A stretch of DNA of 64,000 bases, taken from assembly GCF_001998865.1 (NCBI RefSeq), contig NZ_CP019607.1, forward strand, positions 2,852,001-2,916,000, written 5' to 3'. Numbering within the stretch: position 1 is the first letter of the stretch; the number at the start of each line of letters is the position of its first letter. Positions 8,617 to 16,070 of the stretch are shown here, in pieces. The stretch is from Tessaracoccus flavescens (lineage in GTDB: Bacteria; Actinomycetota; Actinomycetes; Propionibacteriales; Propionibacteriaceae). The notes beneath the pieces are model-generated. The model saw only the letters and a list, made by a program, of their open reading frames with translations. It was not told the origin of the DNA and did no database searches. A program made the position numbers and the translations under genes.

Positions 8617-9072
8617 CTAGTCTGCCACCGCCAACGTCGCCTGCAGCGCGCGCCCAAGCGCGGCGTAGTCGTCGGGGTCGATCGCATCGACGAAGACCCG
8701 GCGGACCGAGTCGACGTGGGCCGGAGAGGCCTGCTTCAACAGCTCGAAGCCCTTCTCGGTCATGTGGGCCTGGACGCCACGGCCGTCGGCCGCGCAGGAG
8801 GTGCGGGTCACGTACCCGGCCTGTTCCATGCGCTTGATCGTATGCGTCAGGCGGGAGCGGGAGTGCCCGACGGAGGCGGCGAGCTCGCCCATCCGGACGG
8901 TGTGGTCGGGCGATTCGCTGAGCCTGACCAGCAGTTCGTACTCGCTCAGGCTCAGGTTGAACTCGCGCAACTTCGTGTCGAGGTACTCATCGATGTGCGT
9001 CTTGGCCAGGAGCCAGCTCCGCCAGACGCGTTGCTGGCTCTCGGACAGCCAGCCGCCAACTGGTTCAGACAT
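8617..9072 (-). CDS. MarR-family transcriptional regulator
   Basis: A 151-residue winged-helix protein. The helix-turn-helix region is about 52-100 (MGELAASVGHSRSRLTHTIKRME followed by wing residues TRTSCAADGRG), flanked by the dimerisation helices usual in MarR. The ATG at 9072 is chosen because TAGACT stands 7 nt upstream, pointing to a leaderless transcript; an upstream ATG at 9102 would lie inside the palindrome and promoter. It is followed after 4 nt by the FAD/Fe-S oxidoreductase, its likely target, and is divergent from the acyl-CoA synthetase gene. The adjacent palindrome suggests autorepression, perhaps relieved by a substrate of the oxidase. Confidence 0.87.
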   Translation of the reverse strand: MSEPVGGWLSESQQRVWRSWLLAKTHIDEYLDTKLREFNLSLSEYELLVRLSESPDHTVRMGELAASVGHSRSRLTHTIKRMEQAGYVTRTSCAADGRGVQAHMTEKGFELLKQASPAHVDSVRRVFVDAIDPDDYAALGRALQATLAVAD

Positions 9073-9079
9073 GTCTTTC

Positions 9080-9103
9080 AGTCTATCACAATGCTTTAGC
9101 ATT
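9080..9103 (-). promoter_or_regulatory. MarR promoter with 14-bp palindromic operator candidate
   Basis: On the minus strand TAGACT (9085-9080) is the -10 element. Directly upstream lies AATGCT-tt-AGCATT (9090-9103, plus-strand reading), a 6+2+6 palindrome that would occupy the -10/-35 spacer. A further AGCAT half-site follows at 9106. This is the placement expected for an autorepressing MarR dimer. Confidence 0.5.
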
Positions 9104-9177
9104 CAAGCATCTGAGGTCTCCCCAGATGGGTGCCGAGCGCGTTAGTCTTGCGTGAACCTCGGGAAGGATGGGTCGCC

Positions 9178-11004
9178 GTGTCGATTCGCGAAGAGCTGCT
9201 TGCAGATGCACCCAGCAGTGTTGGAGACATGCTACGTCGTCGTGTGGAGGCCACTCCAGGCAGGGCGGCCTTCATGTACCCGGACGGCGCGGACGGCCCG
9301 AACACCTGGACGACGCTGACCTGGAAGGAGTCGGGCGACATCGTCGACCAGCTCGCAGGCGGACTCCTCGCCCGTGGCCTTGGGCACGAGGACCGAGTCG
9401 CGATCTGCTCCAACACCCGCGTCGAGTGGATCTTCCTCGACCTGGCCATTGCCGTCGCAGCCGGCGCGACGACCACCGTCTACCCCAACACGGGCGCCGA
9501 TGACGTTCACTACATCCTCGCCGACTCCGGCTCGAAGATCCTCGTGGTGGAGGACTCCAAGCAGCTCGCAAAGGTCATCGACGACCCGCAGCTCACCGAG
9601 CAGATCCACACCATCGTCGTGCTCGACAGCACGGGCGTGACGCTCAGCGACCGGGTGCTGGCCTACCAGCAGTTGCTCGACCTCGGCGCGGAGTACAACG
9701 CCGAGCACCCCGAGGCGCTCACCGGGGCGATCGCCTCCACCGGCCCGGACACCCTCTCGACGCTGATCTACACCTCCGGCACCACTGGCCGCCCGAAGGG
9801 CGTGCGCCTCAACCACATCTCCTGGATCTACGAGGGCGTTGCCACCCGCTGGCTCGACCTGATCGAGGAGGACGCGCTGCAGTACCTGTGGCTGCCGCTG
9901 AGTCACGTGTTCGGCAAGGCGCTGATCGCCTGCCAGCTCTCCTACGGTTTTGCCTCGGCCGTCGACGGCCGGATCGACCACATCGTCCAGGGCCTCGGCG
10001 AGGTCCATCCGTCGTTCATGTGTGGCGCTCCCCGCATCTTCGAGAAGGTGCGCGGCGCAGTACTGACCGGCAACACGGGCCTGAAGGCGAAGATCGCCCG
10101 CTGGGCGTTCTCCGTCGGCTACGACACCATCGACGACCGGCTCGCCGGCCGCGAGGTCAAGGGGCTGTTGGCCGCGAAGTACAAGATCGCGGACAAGCTC
10201 GTCTTCTCCAAGCTCAAGGAGAAGCTGGGCGGCCAGATGCGTTTCATGATCTCGGGCTCCGCGAAGCTCAGCCCGCAGGTGCAGAAGTGGTTCTATGCCG
10301 CGGGCATCCTGATCGTCGAGGGCTACGGCTCCACCGAGACCAGCGCCATCGCGGGCGTCGACCTGCCCGCCGACCCGCACCTCGGCACGGTCGGCAAGCC
10401 GCTGCCAGGCGTCGAGGCCAGGATCGCCGACGACGGCGAGCTGCTGCTGCGCGGCCCGATCGTCTCTCCCGGCTACCACAACCTCCCCGAGCAGACCGCC
10501 GAGGCGTTCGTCGACGGCTGGTACCACACCGGTGACATCGCTGAGATCCTGCCGACCGGACAGATCCGCATCACCGACCGCAAGAGGGACCTCTTCAAGA
10601 CCTCGGGCGGCAAGTACGTCGCTCCGCAGAAGGTCGAGGGCGCGATCCAGGCCAACATCCCTTACATCGCACAGTCGATCGCTGTCGGGGACGGCCGTAA
10701 GTACGTCTCCGCGCTGGTGGTACTCGACCCGGCCCTCCTGCAGAAGTGGGCGGACAAGCGTGGCATCGAGGGCTCCTACGCCGAGCTGTCCCAGCGGCCG
10801 GAGATCCGCGAGTCGATCCAGAAGTGGATGGACAGGGCCAACTCGAAGCTGGAGCGCTGGGAGACGGTGAAGAAGTTCACGATCCTCGACCACGAGCTCA
10901 CCGTCGAGAACGCCGGCGTCACGGCCAACATGAAGATCCGCCGCAGCATCGTCGCCGAGAAGTACGACGACCTGGTCGAGGCGATGTACCCGCAGGAAGA
11001 CTGA
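9178..11004 (+). CDS. long-chain fatty acid-CoA ligase (AMP-forming)
   Basis: A 608-residue ANL-superfamily enzyme that activates fatty acids to acyl-CoA via an acyl-adenylate. Visible motifs are the P-loop YTSGTTGRPKG at about 198-208, the linker GYGSTETSA, the GWYHTGDI motif and the C-terminal TDRKRDLFKTSGGKYV with the catalytic lysine region. Its length and the KFTILDHELTVENAGVTANMKIRR tail match the FadD15-type long-chain synthetases of actinobacteria. The GTG at 9178 follows a GGAAGGA site with 9-nt spacing, and TAGTCT at 9143 can serve as the -10 element. The following thioesterase gene starts on the next base after the stop, so both opposing acyl-CoA activities are made together. Confidence 0.9.
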   Translation: MSIREELLADAPSSVGDMLRRRVEATPGRAAFMYPDGADGPNTWTTLTWKESGDIVDQLAGGLLARGLGHEDRVAICSNTRVEWIFLDLAIAVAAGATTTVYPNTGADDVHYILADSGSKILVVEDSKQLAKVIDDPQLTEQIHTIVVLDSTGVTLSDRVLAYQQLLDLGAEYNAEHPEALTGAIASTGPDTLSTLIYTSGTTGRPKGVRLNHISWIYEGVATRWLDLIEEDALQYLWLPLSHVFGKALIACQLSYGFASAVDGRIDHIVQGLGEVHPSFMCGAPRIFEKVRGAVLTGNTGLKAKIARWAFSVGYDTIDDRLAGREVKGLLAAKYKIADKLVFSKLKEKLGGQMRFMISGSAKLSPQVQKWFYAAGILIVEGYGSTETSAIAGVDLPADPHLGTVGKPLPGVEARIADDGELLLRGPIVSPGYHNLPEQTAEAFVDGWYHTGDIAEILPTGQIRITDRKRDLFKTSGGKYVAPQKVEGAIQANIPYIAQSIAVGDGRKYVSALVVLDPALLQKWADKRGIEGSYAELSQRPEIRESIQKWMDRANSKLERWETVKKFTILDHELTVENAGVTANMKIRRSIVAEKYDDLVEAMYPQED

Positions 11005-11853
11005 GTGTTCGTCTACGGCTGCCCCCTGCGTTGGTCGGATCTGGACGCGCAGGGGCACGTCAACAACGCCATCGTCGTCGACTATCTCCAGGAGGCCCGA
11101 GTCGCCTTCCTCAGGGAGGGTCCGGCATCGGCGCTCCTCGACAGCGGTGTCGTCGTGGTCGGACACCAGGTCGAGTACAAGCGCCCGATCGACTACTCCG
11201 ACGAGCCGGTGACGGTCACGCTCGGGGTGAGCCGCGTGGGCGCGTCGCGGATCGAGATCGCCTACACCCTCACGCAGGACGGCGAGACCGCGGTCGTCGC
11301 GCGCACCGTCCTGTGCGCGTTCGACTTCACTCAGAACCGCCCCGTGCGGCTGCTTCCGGAGCACCGCCGGTTCTTCGAGGAGCATCTCCTCGACGTCGAG
11401 CCGCTGCGCCCGATCGACGCACCGCCACTTGAGGGACGTGGGACGGCCTCACCGCTTGTCGTGCGCTGGAGCGACCTCGACGCCTACGGCCACGTCAACA
11501 ACGCCCTCGTCTACGACTACGTGCAGCAGGCGAGGATCACGGCGACCACGTCGTGGGATCCGACGATGGCGCGCGCAGGCACCGCAGGATCCGACCGGTT
11601 GTGGCTCGTGGTGCGTCAGGACGTCGACTACATCGCCCAGCTTCCGCACCGGATCGAGCCCTACGAGATGCGGGTCGCTCCCGTGAAGCTCGGCGGCAGC
11701 TCGATCACGCTGAGCACCGAGTTCGTCGACCCGGAGAGCGGGGTGCTCTTCGCGCGGGCGAGGACGGTCCTTGTGAGCGCCGACCTGTCAGGAAGGCCGG
11801 TCGACCTCGGCGAACGGACGAGGGCCCTCCTGCAGGAGCGGCTCGTCGACTGA
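11005..11853 (+). CDS. double-hotdog acyl-CoA thioesterase
   Basis: The 282-residue protein consists of two hotdog-fold repeats. Each begins with nearly the same signature: WSDLDAQGHVNNA at 10-22 and WSDLDAYGHVNNA at 155-167, the D-x-x-G-H-V-N motif of 4-hydroxybenzoyl-CoA/FadM-like thioesterases. An internal duplication is therefore evident, with an acidic linker of about 20 residues. The enzyme presumably hydrolyses acyl-CoA. The GTG lies immediately after the stop of the acyl-CoA synthetase gene, with no separate ribosome site, so re-initiation is likely. Its 3' end nearly meets the convergent ABC ATPase gene (4-bp gap). Confidence 0.82.
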   Translation: MFVYGCPLRWSDLDAQGHVNNAIVVDYLQEARVAFLREGPASALLDSGVVVVGHQVEYKRPIDYSDEPVTVTLGVSRVGASRIEIAYTLTQDGETAVVARTVLCAFDFTQNRPVRLLPEHRRFFEEHLLDVEPLRPIDAPPLEGRGTASPLVVRWSDLDAYGHVNNALVYDYVQQARITATTSWDPTMARAGTAGSDRLWLVVRQDVDYIAQLPHRIEPYEMRVAPVKLGGSSITLSTEFVDPESGVLFARARTVLVSADLSGRPVDLGERTRALLQERLVD

Positions 11854-11857
11854 GGCG

Positions 11858-13357
11858 TCAGTCGGCGATCAGCACCGCGTCGATGCTCGGCAGCGACTCC
11901 GGCGGCCACTCGCCGCGCGAGACGGAGCGCAGGTGTTCCACATCGACCTCGCCGACCTCCCATTCGGCCTTCAGCGCATGATCGCTGAACACGAGGATCC
12001 GGTCGCTCAGCAGCTTCAGCTCCGCCTCGTCCGAGGTTGCGAGCAGCACCGCAGCCCCGCGGGCCGTCACGTCGTCGAGCAGGGCAAGGAAGTGTTCCCG
12101 CGCTTCGAGGTCGAGCGCCTGGGTCGGCTCGATCAGGACGAGGAGGCGGGCATGCTCCGCTGCCACCTCGCGCAACTGCTGCCAGCGCCGCTGACCGACC
12201 GACTGTGGGGGCCGGTTGAACAGCCTGCTGGCCGCCGTCTCGGCCTCCCTCAGGGCGAACAGGATCTTCGTCGTCTCCTCGTATTCGGCGTCGAAGGCGT
12301 CTTCGGAGGCGTGCCCGTGGTTGAGCATCATGAGGTTGCGGGCGAAGTACGACTCGGCCGATTCGTCGATGCCCCCGGACACCACCGCGATCCGCAGCCG
12401 GCTGGCGTCGCGGTGCGATCGGATCTTGACCTCGGTGCCCTCAAGCCGCACCGATTCCACCTCGAGCGGCGCCTCGCCGGTCAGGGAGGCGAGCAGTTCG
12501 GTGATTCCCGCGCCCCTGGCCCCGCTCAGCCCCAGCACCTCGCCGCTGAGCACGTCGAACGACACCGGGTCCGAGCCCAGTTGCAGGCCGCGGACGCTGA
12601 GCGCCACGCGGCCGGTGCTGTGTGCGCGGTGCGGCTGGAGTTCGACCACCCGGTCGAAGACGGCCTCGCTGAGGCTCTCCTCCGTGGCGGTGAGCGTGCT
12701 GACCACCTGCGAGACCCGGCCGTCGCGCAGCACGGCGATCCGGTTGCACAGGTCGATCGCCTCACCGTGCCGGTGGGTGATGTAGACGATGGTGGTGCCT
12801 GCCTCGTTTGCGCGCCGGATCAGGTACCGCAAATCCTCGACCTCGCGCGCGTTGAACGTGGTGCTGACCTCGTCGATGAGCACGAAGTCGCGCGGGTCGG
12901 CGAGCAGACGGACCAGCTCGACCATCCGCTGCTCGGCGTCGGAGAGGTCGCTGAGCCTGTCATCCGGGTCGACGGCGATGCCCGCCTCGATCAGCACGCG
13001 CCGTGCCGCCTCACGGCGCTCCTCGACGGGGGAGTCGTCGGGGGCGTTGCGGAAGAGGGCGTCGACGACGCGCTGCTCCTGGTCGAGATCGAGCTGCTGT
13101 TCGATGATGCCGACGCGCGCCGGATCCCAGGGCCGGCCGAAGAGCAGCATCTCGCCGCCGTCGGCCTGCTGCCTGCCAGCGAGCACCGCCGCGAGCGTCG
13201 ACTTGCCGACGCCGTTCTGGCCGATCAGCCCCAGCACCTCGCCGGGACGGATGCTCAGGTCGATGCCCTTGAGCACCCGGTTGTCGGCGAACGCCTTTTT
13301 CACGCCGTGCACCTCGACCGCTGCCGAGGGCTCCTGCCACACATCCTCGTGATTCAT
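11858..13357 (-). CDS. tandem ABC ATPase related to sugar-importer ATPases, degenerate second half, no permease nearby
   Basis: A 499-residue tandem ABC protein. The first half is intact: Walker A GQNGVGKST at 46-54, signature LSDAEQ at 138-143, D162-E163 and switch histidine H195. The second half is degraded: P-loop position GARGAGITE (279-287, no Lys-Ser), signature QSVGQR (385-390) and Walker B LLVLIEPT, where Asp is replaced by Ile409. Overall layout resembles CUT2 (RbsA/MglA) ATPases, whose second P-loop is also atypical, but the loss of signature and Asp goes further. Its ATG overlaps the stop of the coiled-coil gene by 4 bp and no permease or binding protein is near. Function is inferred only as an ATPase acting with the two envelope proteins of its operon. 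Confidence 0.72.
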   Translation of the reverse strand: MNHEDVWQEPSAAVEVHGVKKAFADNRVLKGIDLSIRPGEVLGLIGQNGVGKSTLAAVLAGRQQADGGEMLLFGRPWDPARVGIIEQQLDLDQEQRVVDALFRNAPDDSPVEERREAARRVLIEAGIAVDPDDRLSDLSDAEQRMVELVRLLADPRDFVLIDEVSTTFNAREVEDLRYLIRRANEAGTTIVYITHRHGEAIDLCNRIAVLRDGRVSQVVSTLTATEESLSEAVFDRVVELQPHRAHSTGRVALSVRGLQLGSDPVSFDVLSGEVLGLSGARGAGITELLASLTGEAPLEVESVRLEGTEVKIRSHRDASRLRIAVVSGGIDESAESYFARNLMMLNHGHASEDAFDAEYEETTKILFALREAETAASRLFNRPPQSVGQRRWQQLREVAAEHARLLVLIEPTQALDLEAREHFLALLDDVTARGAAVLLATSDEAELKLLSDRILVFSDHALKAEWEVGEVDVEHLRSVSRGEWPPESLPSIDAVLIAD

Positions 13358-14079
13358 GATGCCCGCCCTTCATGCTCAGCAAGCCGCCTGTCGCGTTCCT
13401 GCAGCGCCCTGCGGAGCGCCTCCGCCTCGCCGAGCTGGCCGTCGAGCCGGTCGCTCATGGCGGCGAGCTCCCGCTGCAGCTGGGTGTTGTGATCGGCCAG
13501 CTCGTCGATCCTGTGCTCCAGGTTCGGCACGGTCGTGTCCCATGCCGTCACCGCGCCGGTCTCGAGCCTCGAGATCTCCATGTCCCGTGCGGCCAGATTG
13601 TGTTCCAGCTCCGCGACGCGGGCGTTCCTGCTGCGCAGCTCCTCACGCAGCGATGCCACGGCCGGATCCTCGGTGGCCTGTGCCTCCGTCGTGCGGCGAA
13701 GCGCCTCGAGCTCCTCCCTGCTGCTCGCCAGCTCCGCGTTGCGCTCGTCCAGCTGCTCCCGCAGCGTCTCCGCCCGCCGCTCCGCCGCCACCGCCTGGGC
13801 GGCTGCCGCGACGTGGTCGGACTCTGCGGCGACGCGGTCGGTGTCCGCCGCAAAGGTGTCGGCCTCCAGCCGTGCGTTGAGCCGGTCGATCTCCAGGTCC
13901 CGTTCGCGCAGGTCGGCCTCTTGCCGCGCCAGGTCGGTCTCGGTCATGGCGTCCTCGGCGCGGGGTGAGCGCTTCGCCGTCAGCCGGCTGATCAGGAATC
14001 CGAGCAGGACCCCTGCGATCACGGCCACGAGCAGGATCAGCAGCACCTGCATCCTGACCAGGCTCAGTGCATCCAGCAT
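13354..14079 (-). CDS. membrane-anchored coiled-coil protein, function unknown
   Basis: The 241-residue protein has one N-terminal membrane helix (about 9-32, QVLLILLVAVIAGVLLGFLI) followed by about 200 residues of nearly uninterrupted charged heptad sequence rich in Glu, Arg, Ala and Leu (for example LREQLDERNAELASSREELE), typical of a long coiled coil reaching into the cytoplasm. There is no catalytic motif. Its ATG overlaps the stop of the OmpA-like gene by one base (TGATG), and its stop overlaps the ABC ATPase start by 4 bp. I infer a physical bridge between the envelope protein and the ATPase. The family is not recognised. Confidence 0.65.
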   Translation of the reverse strand: MLDALSLVRMQVLLILLVAVIAGVLLGFLISRLTAKRSPRAEDAMTETDLARQEADLRERDLEIDRLNARLEADTFAADTDRVAAESDHVAAAAQAVAAERRAETLREQLDERNAELASSREELEALRRTTEAQATEDPAVASLREELRSRNARVAELEHNLAARDMEISRLETGAVTAWDTTVPNLEHRIDELADHNTQLQRELAAMSDRLDGQLGEAEALRRALQERDRRLAEHEGRAS

Positions 14080-14876
14080 CAGTCGACCTCCTCAATGACG
14101 ATCTCCACGCGGCGGTTTGCGGCCCGTCCGACAGCCGTCGAGTTGTCGCCGACCGGCCTCCGGTCGGCCTGCGACTCCACCCTGATCCGGTCCGCGGTGA
14201 CGCCGCGCTGCTGCAGAGCAGCGGAGGCCGCCTCGGCGCGGGACAACCCGAGCGCGAGTCGTTGCGGCGGGGTCAGCCCGTTGTCCGTGTGCCCGCTGAG
14301 GCTCACCCTCAGCGTCGGGTGCGCAAGCAACAGCGCCGCCGCCCGGTCGAGCGAGCTCCCCGCGTCGGCGGGAAGGGCCGTGCTGGCTCCGTCGAAGAGG
14401 ATCGGGGGCACCGACAGGTCCGCAGGGACGGGCGCCGGTGAGGAAGGCGGCGAGACGGTCGGGGAGCCAGGGGCGGTGGGGGTCAGGGTCGCGGAGGCGG
14501 CGCTCGGTGTGGGTGAGGGGCTTGCCAACGCTGAAGCGGGACTTGAGGGTTGGTTTACCGGTGTGGCCTGGGGCGTAGCCGATGTCTGCGGCTGAGCAGG
14601 GTCGGCCTTGACGGTGCGCGCGCCTGGCAGGTCGCCGAGCAGGGACAGGGCCTCCTCGACGGCCGCGGCGTCGTCGGCGCGCACCAGGAGGTCCCGCCCC
14701 GATGCCTCGACGGTCGCATCGATCGACCGGCTTGTCAGACGCGATTTCGCCTCGCGCTCGAGCCCGTCCTCGATCTGCCCGGACAGCCACAACGTGCCGG
14801 GTCCGAGGGTCGCCACGAGCGCCACCGCCGACGCGATCGCCAGGCCGATGGTCCCTCGTGTTGTCGAACTGCCCAC
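14079..14876 (-). CDS. BON-like and OmpA-like peptidoglycan-binding envelope protein
   Basis: The 265-residue protein has an N-terminal membrane anchor (about 9-30), a region of about 60 residues like a single BON domain (33-92), a Pro/Ser/Thr-rich linker (about 93-150) and a C-terminal OmpA/MotB-like domain (about 153-265). The last carries the peptidoglycan-binding signature: SGHTDN, LSRAEAASAAL, and the final NRRVEI with its conserved arginines. The same order, anchor-BON-OmpA, occurs in mycobacterial ArfA/OmpATb. The GTG at 14876 follows GGGGAGG at 6 nt. As the first gene of the coupled operon it would tether the complex to the cell wall. Any pore-forming role is not supported by the sequence. 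Confidence 0.78.
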   Translation of the reverse strand: MGSSTTRGTIGLAIASAVALVATLGPGTLWLSGQIEDGLEREAKSRLTSRSIDATVEASGRDLLVRADDAAAVEEALSLLGDLPGARTVKADPAQPQTSATPQATPVNQPSSPASALASPSPTPSAASATLTPTAPGSPTVSPPSSPAPVPADLSVPPILFDGASTALPADAGSSLDRAAALLLAHPTLRVSLSGHTDNGLTPPQRLALGLSRAEAASAALQQRGVTADRIRVESQADRRPVGDNSTAVGRAANRRVEIVIEEVD

Positions 14877-15075
14877 AGGTGCCTCCCCAGCGCGACATGC
14901 TAGCCAAAGGAGCGCTCACTGTGGCTGCGCGGAGGAAGTCGTAGCGGGATTTTGTCTTCTGCTGACAACATCTGCTCGCGCTGGCCCCCCGCCGCTGGCA
15001 TGATCAGGTCACAAACGGGGGGAGTCTGATCGTCCCGCCGTTCCTGGGAGAGAAACGAACGAAAGGCCGATCACC
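14877..15075. promoter_or_regulatory. divergent control region between the OmpA-ABC operon and the Roadblock-globin operon
   Basis: This 199-bp gap must hold both outward promoters. The visible structure is an inverted repeat TTGTC-(7 nt)-GACAA at 14952-14968 in a locally AT-richer stretch. A purine-rich ribosome site (gaaagg) precedes the 15076 start. No textbook -35/-10 pair stands out. Confidence 0.35.
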
Positions 15076-15468
15076 ATGTCCATGGGCCAGCACCAGTCAA
15101 GCAAGTCCGCCGATCTTGCGCAGATCATCACCTCGATGCACCGCGCCATCCCCGAACTGCACGGCGTGATGATCGCGTCGGTCGACGGCCTCGCCGTCGC
15201 CCACGACTTCCCCGAGGCTGACGCCGAGCGCATGGCGGCCATGGCGGCCACCGCCCTCGGCCTCGGCACCCGAATCACCGAGCGCACCCGTCTGGGCACA
15301 CTCGCCGAGGCGGTCATCCGCGGCGAACAGGGCTACCTGGTGGTCTACTCGGCAGGAACCGACGCCGTCCTCGTGCTGTCCGGGCCGATCGACTCGAACC
15401 TCGGCCTCATGCGCATCGAGGCCCGCGTCGCCGCCGTCGAGATCAAGCAGATCCTCGGGCAGGCCTGA
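15076..15468 (+). CDS. Roadblock/LC7-domain protein
   Basis: A 130-residue single-domain protein with the Roadblock/LC7 pattern: an N-terminal helix (SADLAQIITSMHRAIPEL), the GVMIASVDGLAVA strand pair, a helix of repeated Met/Ala (ERMAAMAATALGLG), and the strands YLVVYSAGTDAVLVLSG ending in IKQILGQA. Roadblock proteins act as dimeric scaffolds or GTPase regulators (MglB, and CvnB in Streptomyces conservons). No MglA/CvnD-type small GTPase lies nearby; the dynamin-like GTPases at 0-2 kb are unrelated. The next gene, a protoglobin, starts 2 nt after its stop, so the two are co-expressed. I infer a partnership with that sensor. Confidence 0.8.
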   Translation: MSMGQHQSSKSADLAQIITSMHRAIPELHGVMIASVDGLAVAHDFPEADAERMAAMAATALGLGTRITERTRLGTLAEAVIRGEQGYLVVYSAGTDAVLVLSGPIDSNLGLMRIEARVAAVEIKQILGQA

Positions 15469-15470
15469 GC

Positions 15471-16067
15471 ATGGAGACGATGCATGAGATCGCGCGGGAG
15501 GCGATCAACCAGGTTCCCCCGGAGTGCCGGGTGCTTCCGGAACACACCGAGGTCATCGCCCGCAACGCGGACGCCCTGCTGAGCCTCACGCCCGAGGTGA
15601 TCAACGGCTTCTACGAGACGGTCTACGGACACGCCCCGACGGCCGCGATCTTCCATGAGGGGGAGCGCCCGATGCGCGAGGAGTCGCTCACCAACTGGTG
15701 GGAGCGCACCGTCCGTGGACCGATCGACGAGAACTACTGGGCCTGGATGTCGATGGTCGGCCTGATCCACGTCATCCGGCGCGTGACCAATCCGATGATG
15801 CTGTCGATGACCGACTTCGTCGCCGGCTACGTCAGCAACAACGCCCACCGCCTGAATCTCGACCCCGACGAGCAGCGCCGCCTCGTCGACGCGCTGCGCC
15901 GCCTGGCGGGCATGACCGGCTCGGTCATCACCTGGGGATACGACCACGCCGTCAGCGCCGCGCTCTTCGAGGTCGCGGGCATGCCGGAGGCTCTGCTCGC
16001 GCGTCTCCGTGACGCCGAGATCAAGACCGCGCTCGTCGACGCGCGCGAAGAGGTCGGCAACGGCTGA
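15471..16067 (+). CDS. protoglobin-domain protein (putative haem-based gas sensor)
   Basis: The 198-residue protein resembles the protoglobin/globin-coupled-sensor fold, with helical segments throughout. The segment DENYWAWMSMVGLIHVIRRV places a histidine (H100) in the position of the proximal haem ligand of HemAT-type sensors (pattern IG..H.RIG). No output domain such as a cyclase, kinase or methyl-accepting module is fused. It starts 2 nt after the Roadblock gene and may signal through that scaffold. Gas or redox sensing is inference from the fold. Haem binding would also need aromatic distal residues, plausibly the W/Y residues near 77-92. An alternative is a non-haem sensor globin. Confidence 0.7.
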   Translation: METMHEIAREAINQVPPECRVLPEHTEVIARNADALLSLTPEVINGFYETVYGHAPTAAIFHEGERPMREESLTNWWERTVRGPIDENYWAWMSMVGLIHVIRRVTNPMMLSMTDFVAGYVSNNAHRLNLDPDEQRRLVDALRRLAGMTGSVITWGYDHAVSAALFEVAGMPEALLARLRDAEIKTALVDAREEVGNG

Positions 16068-16070
16068 GTC

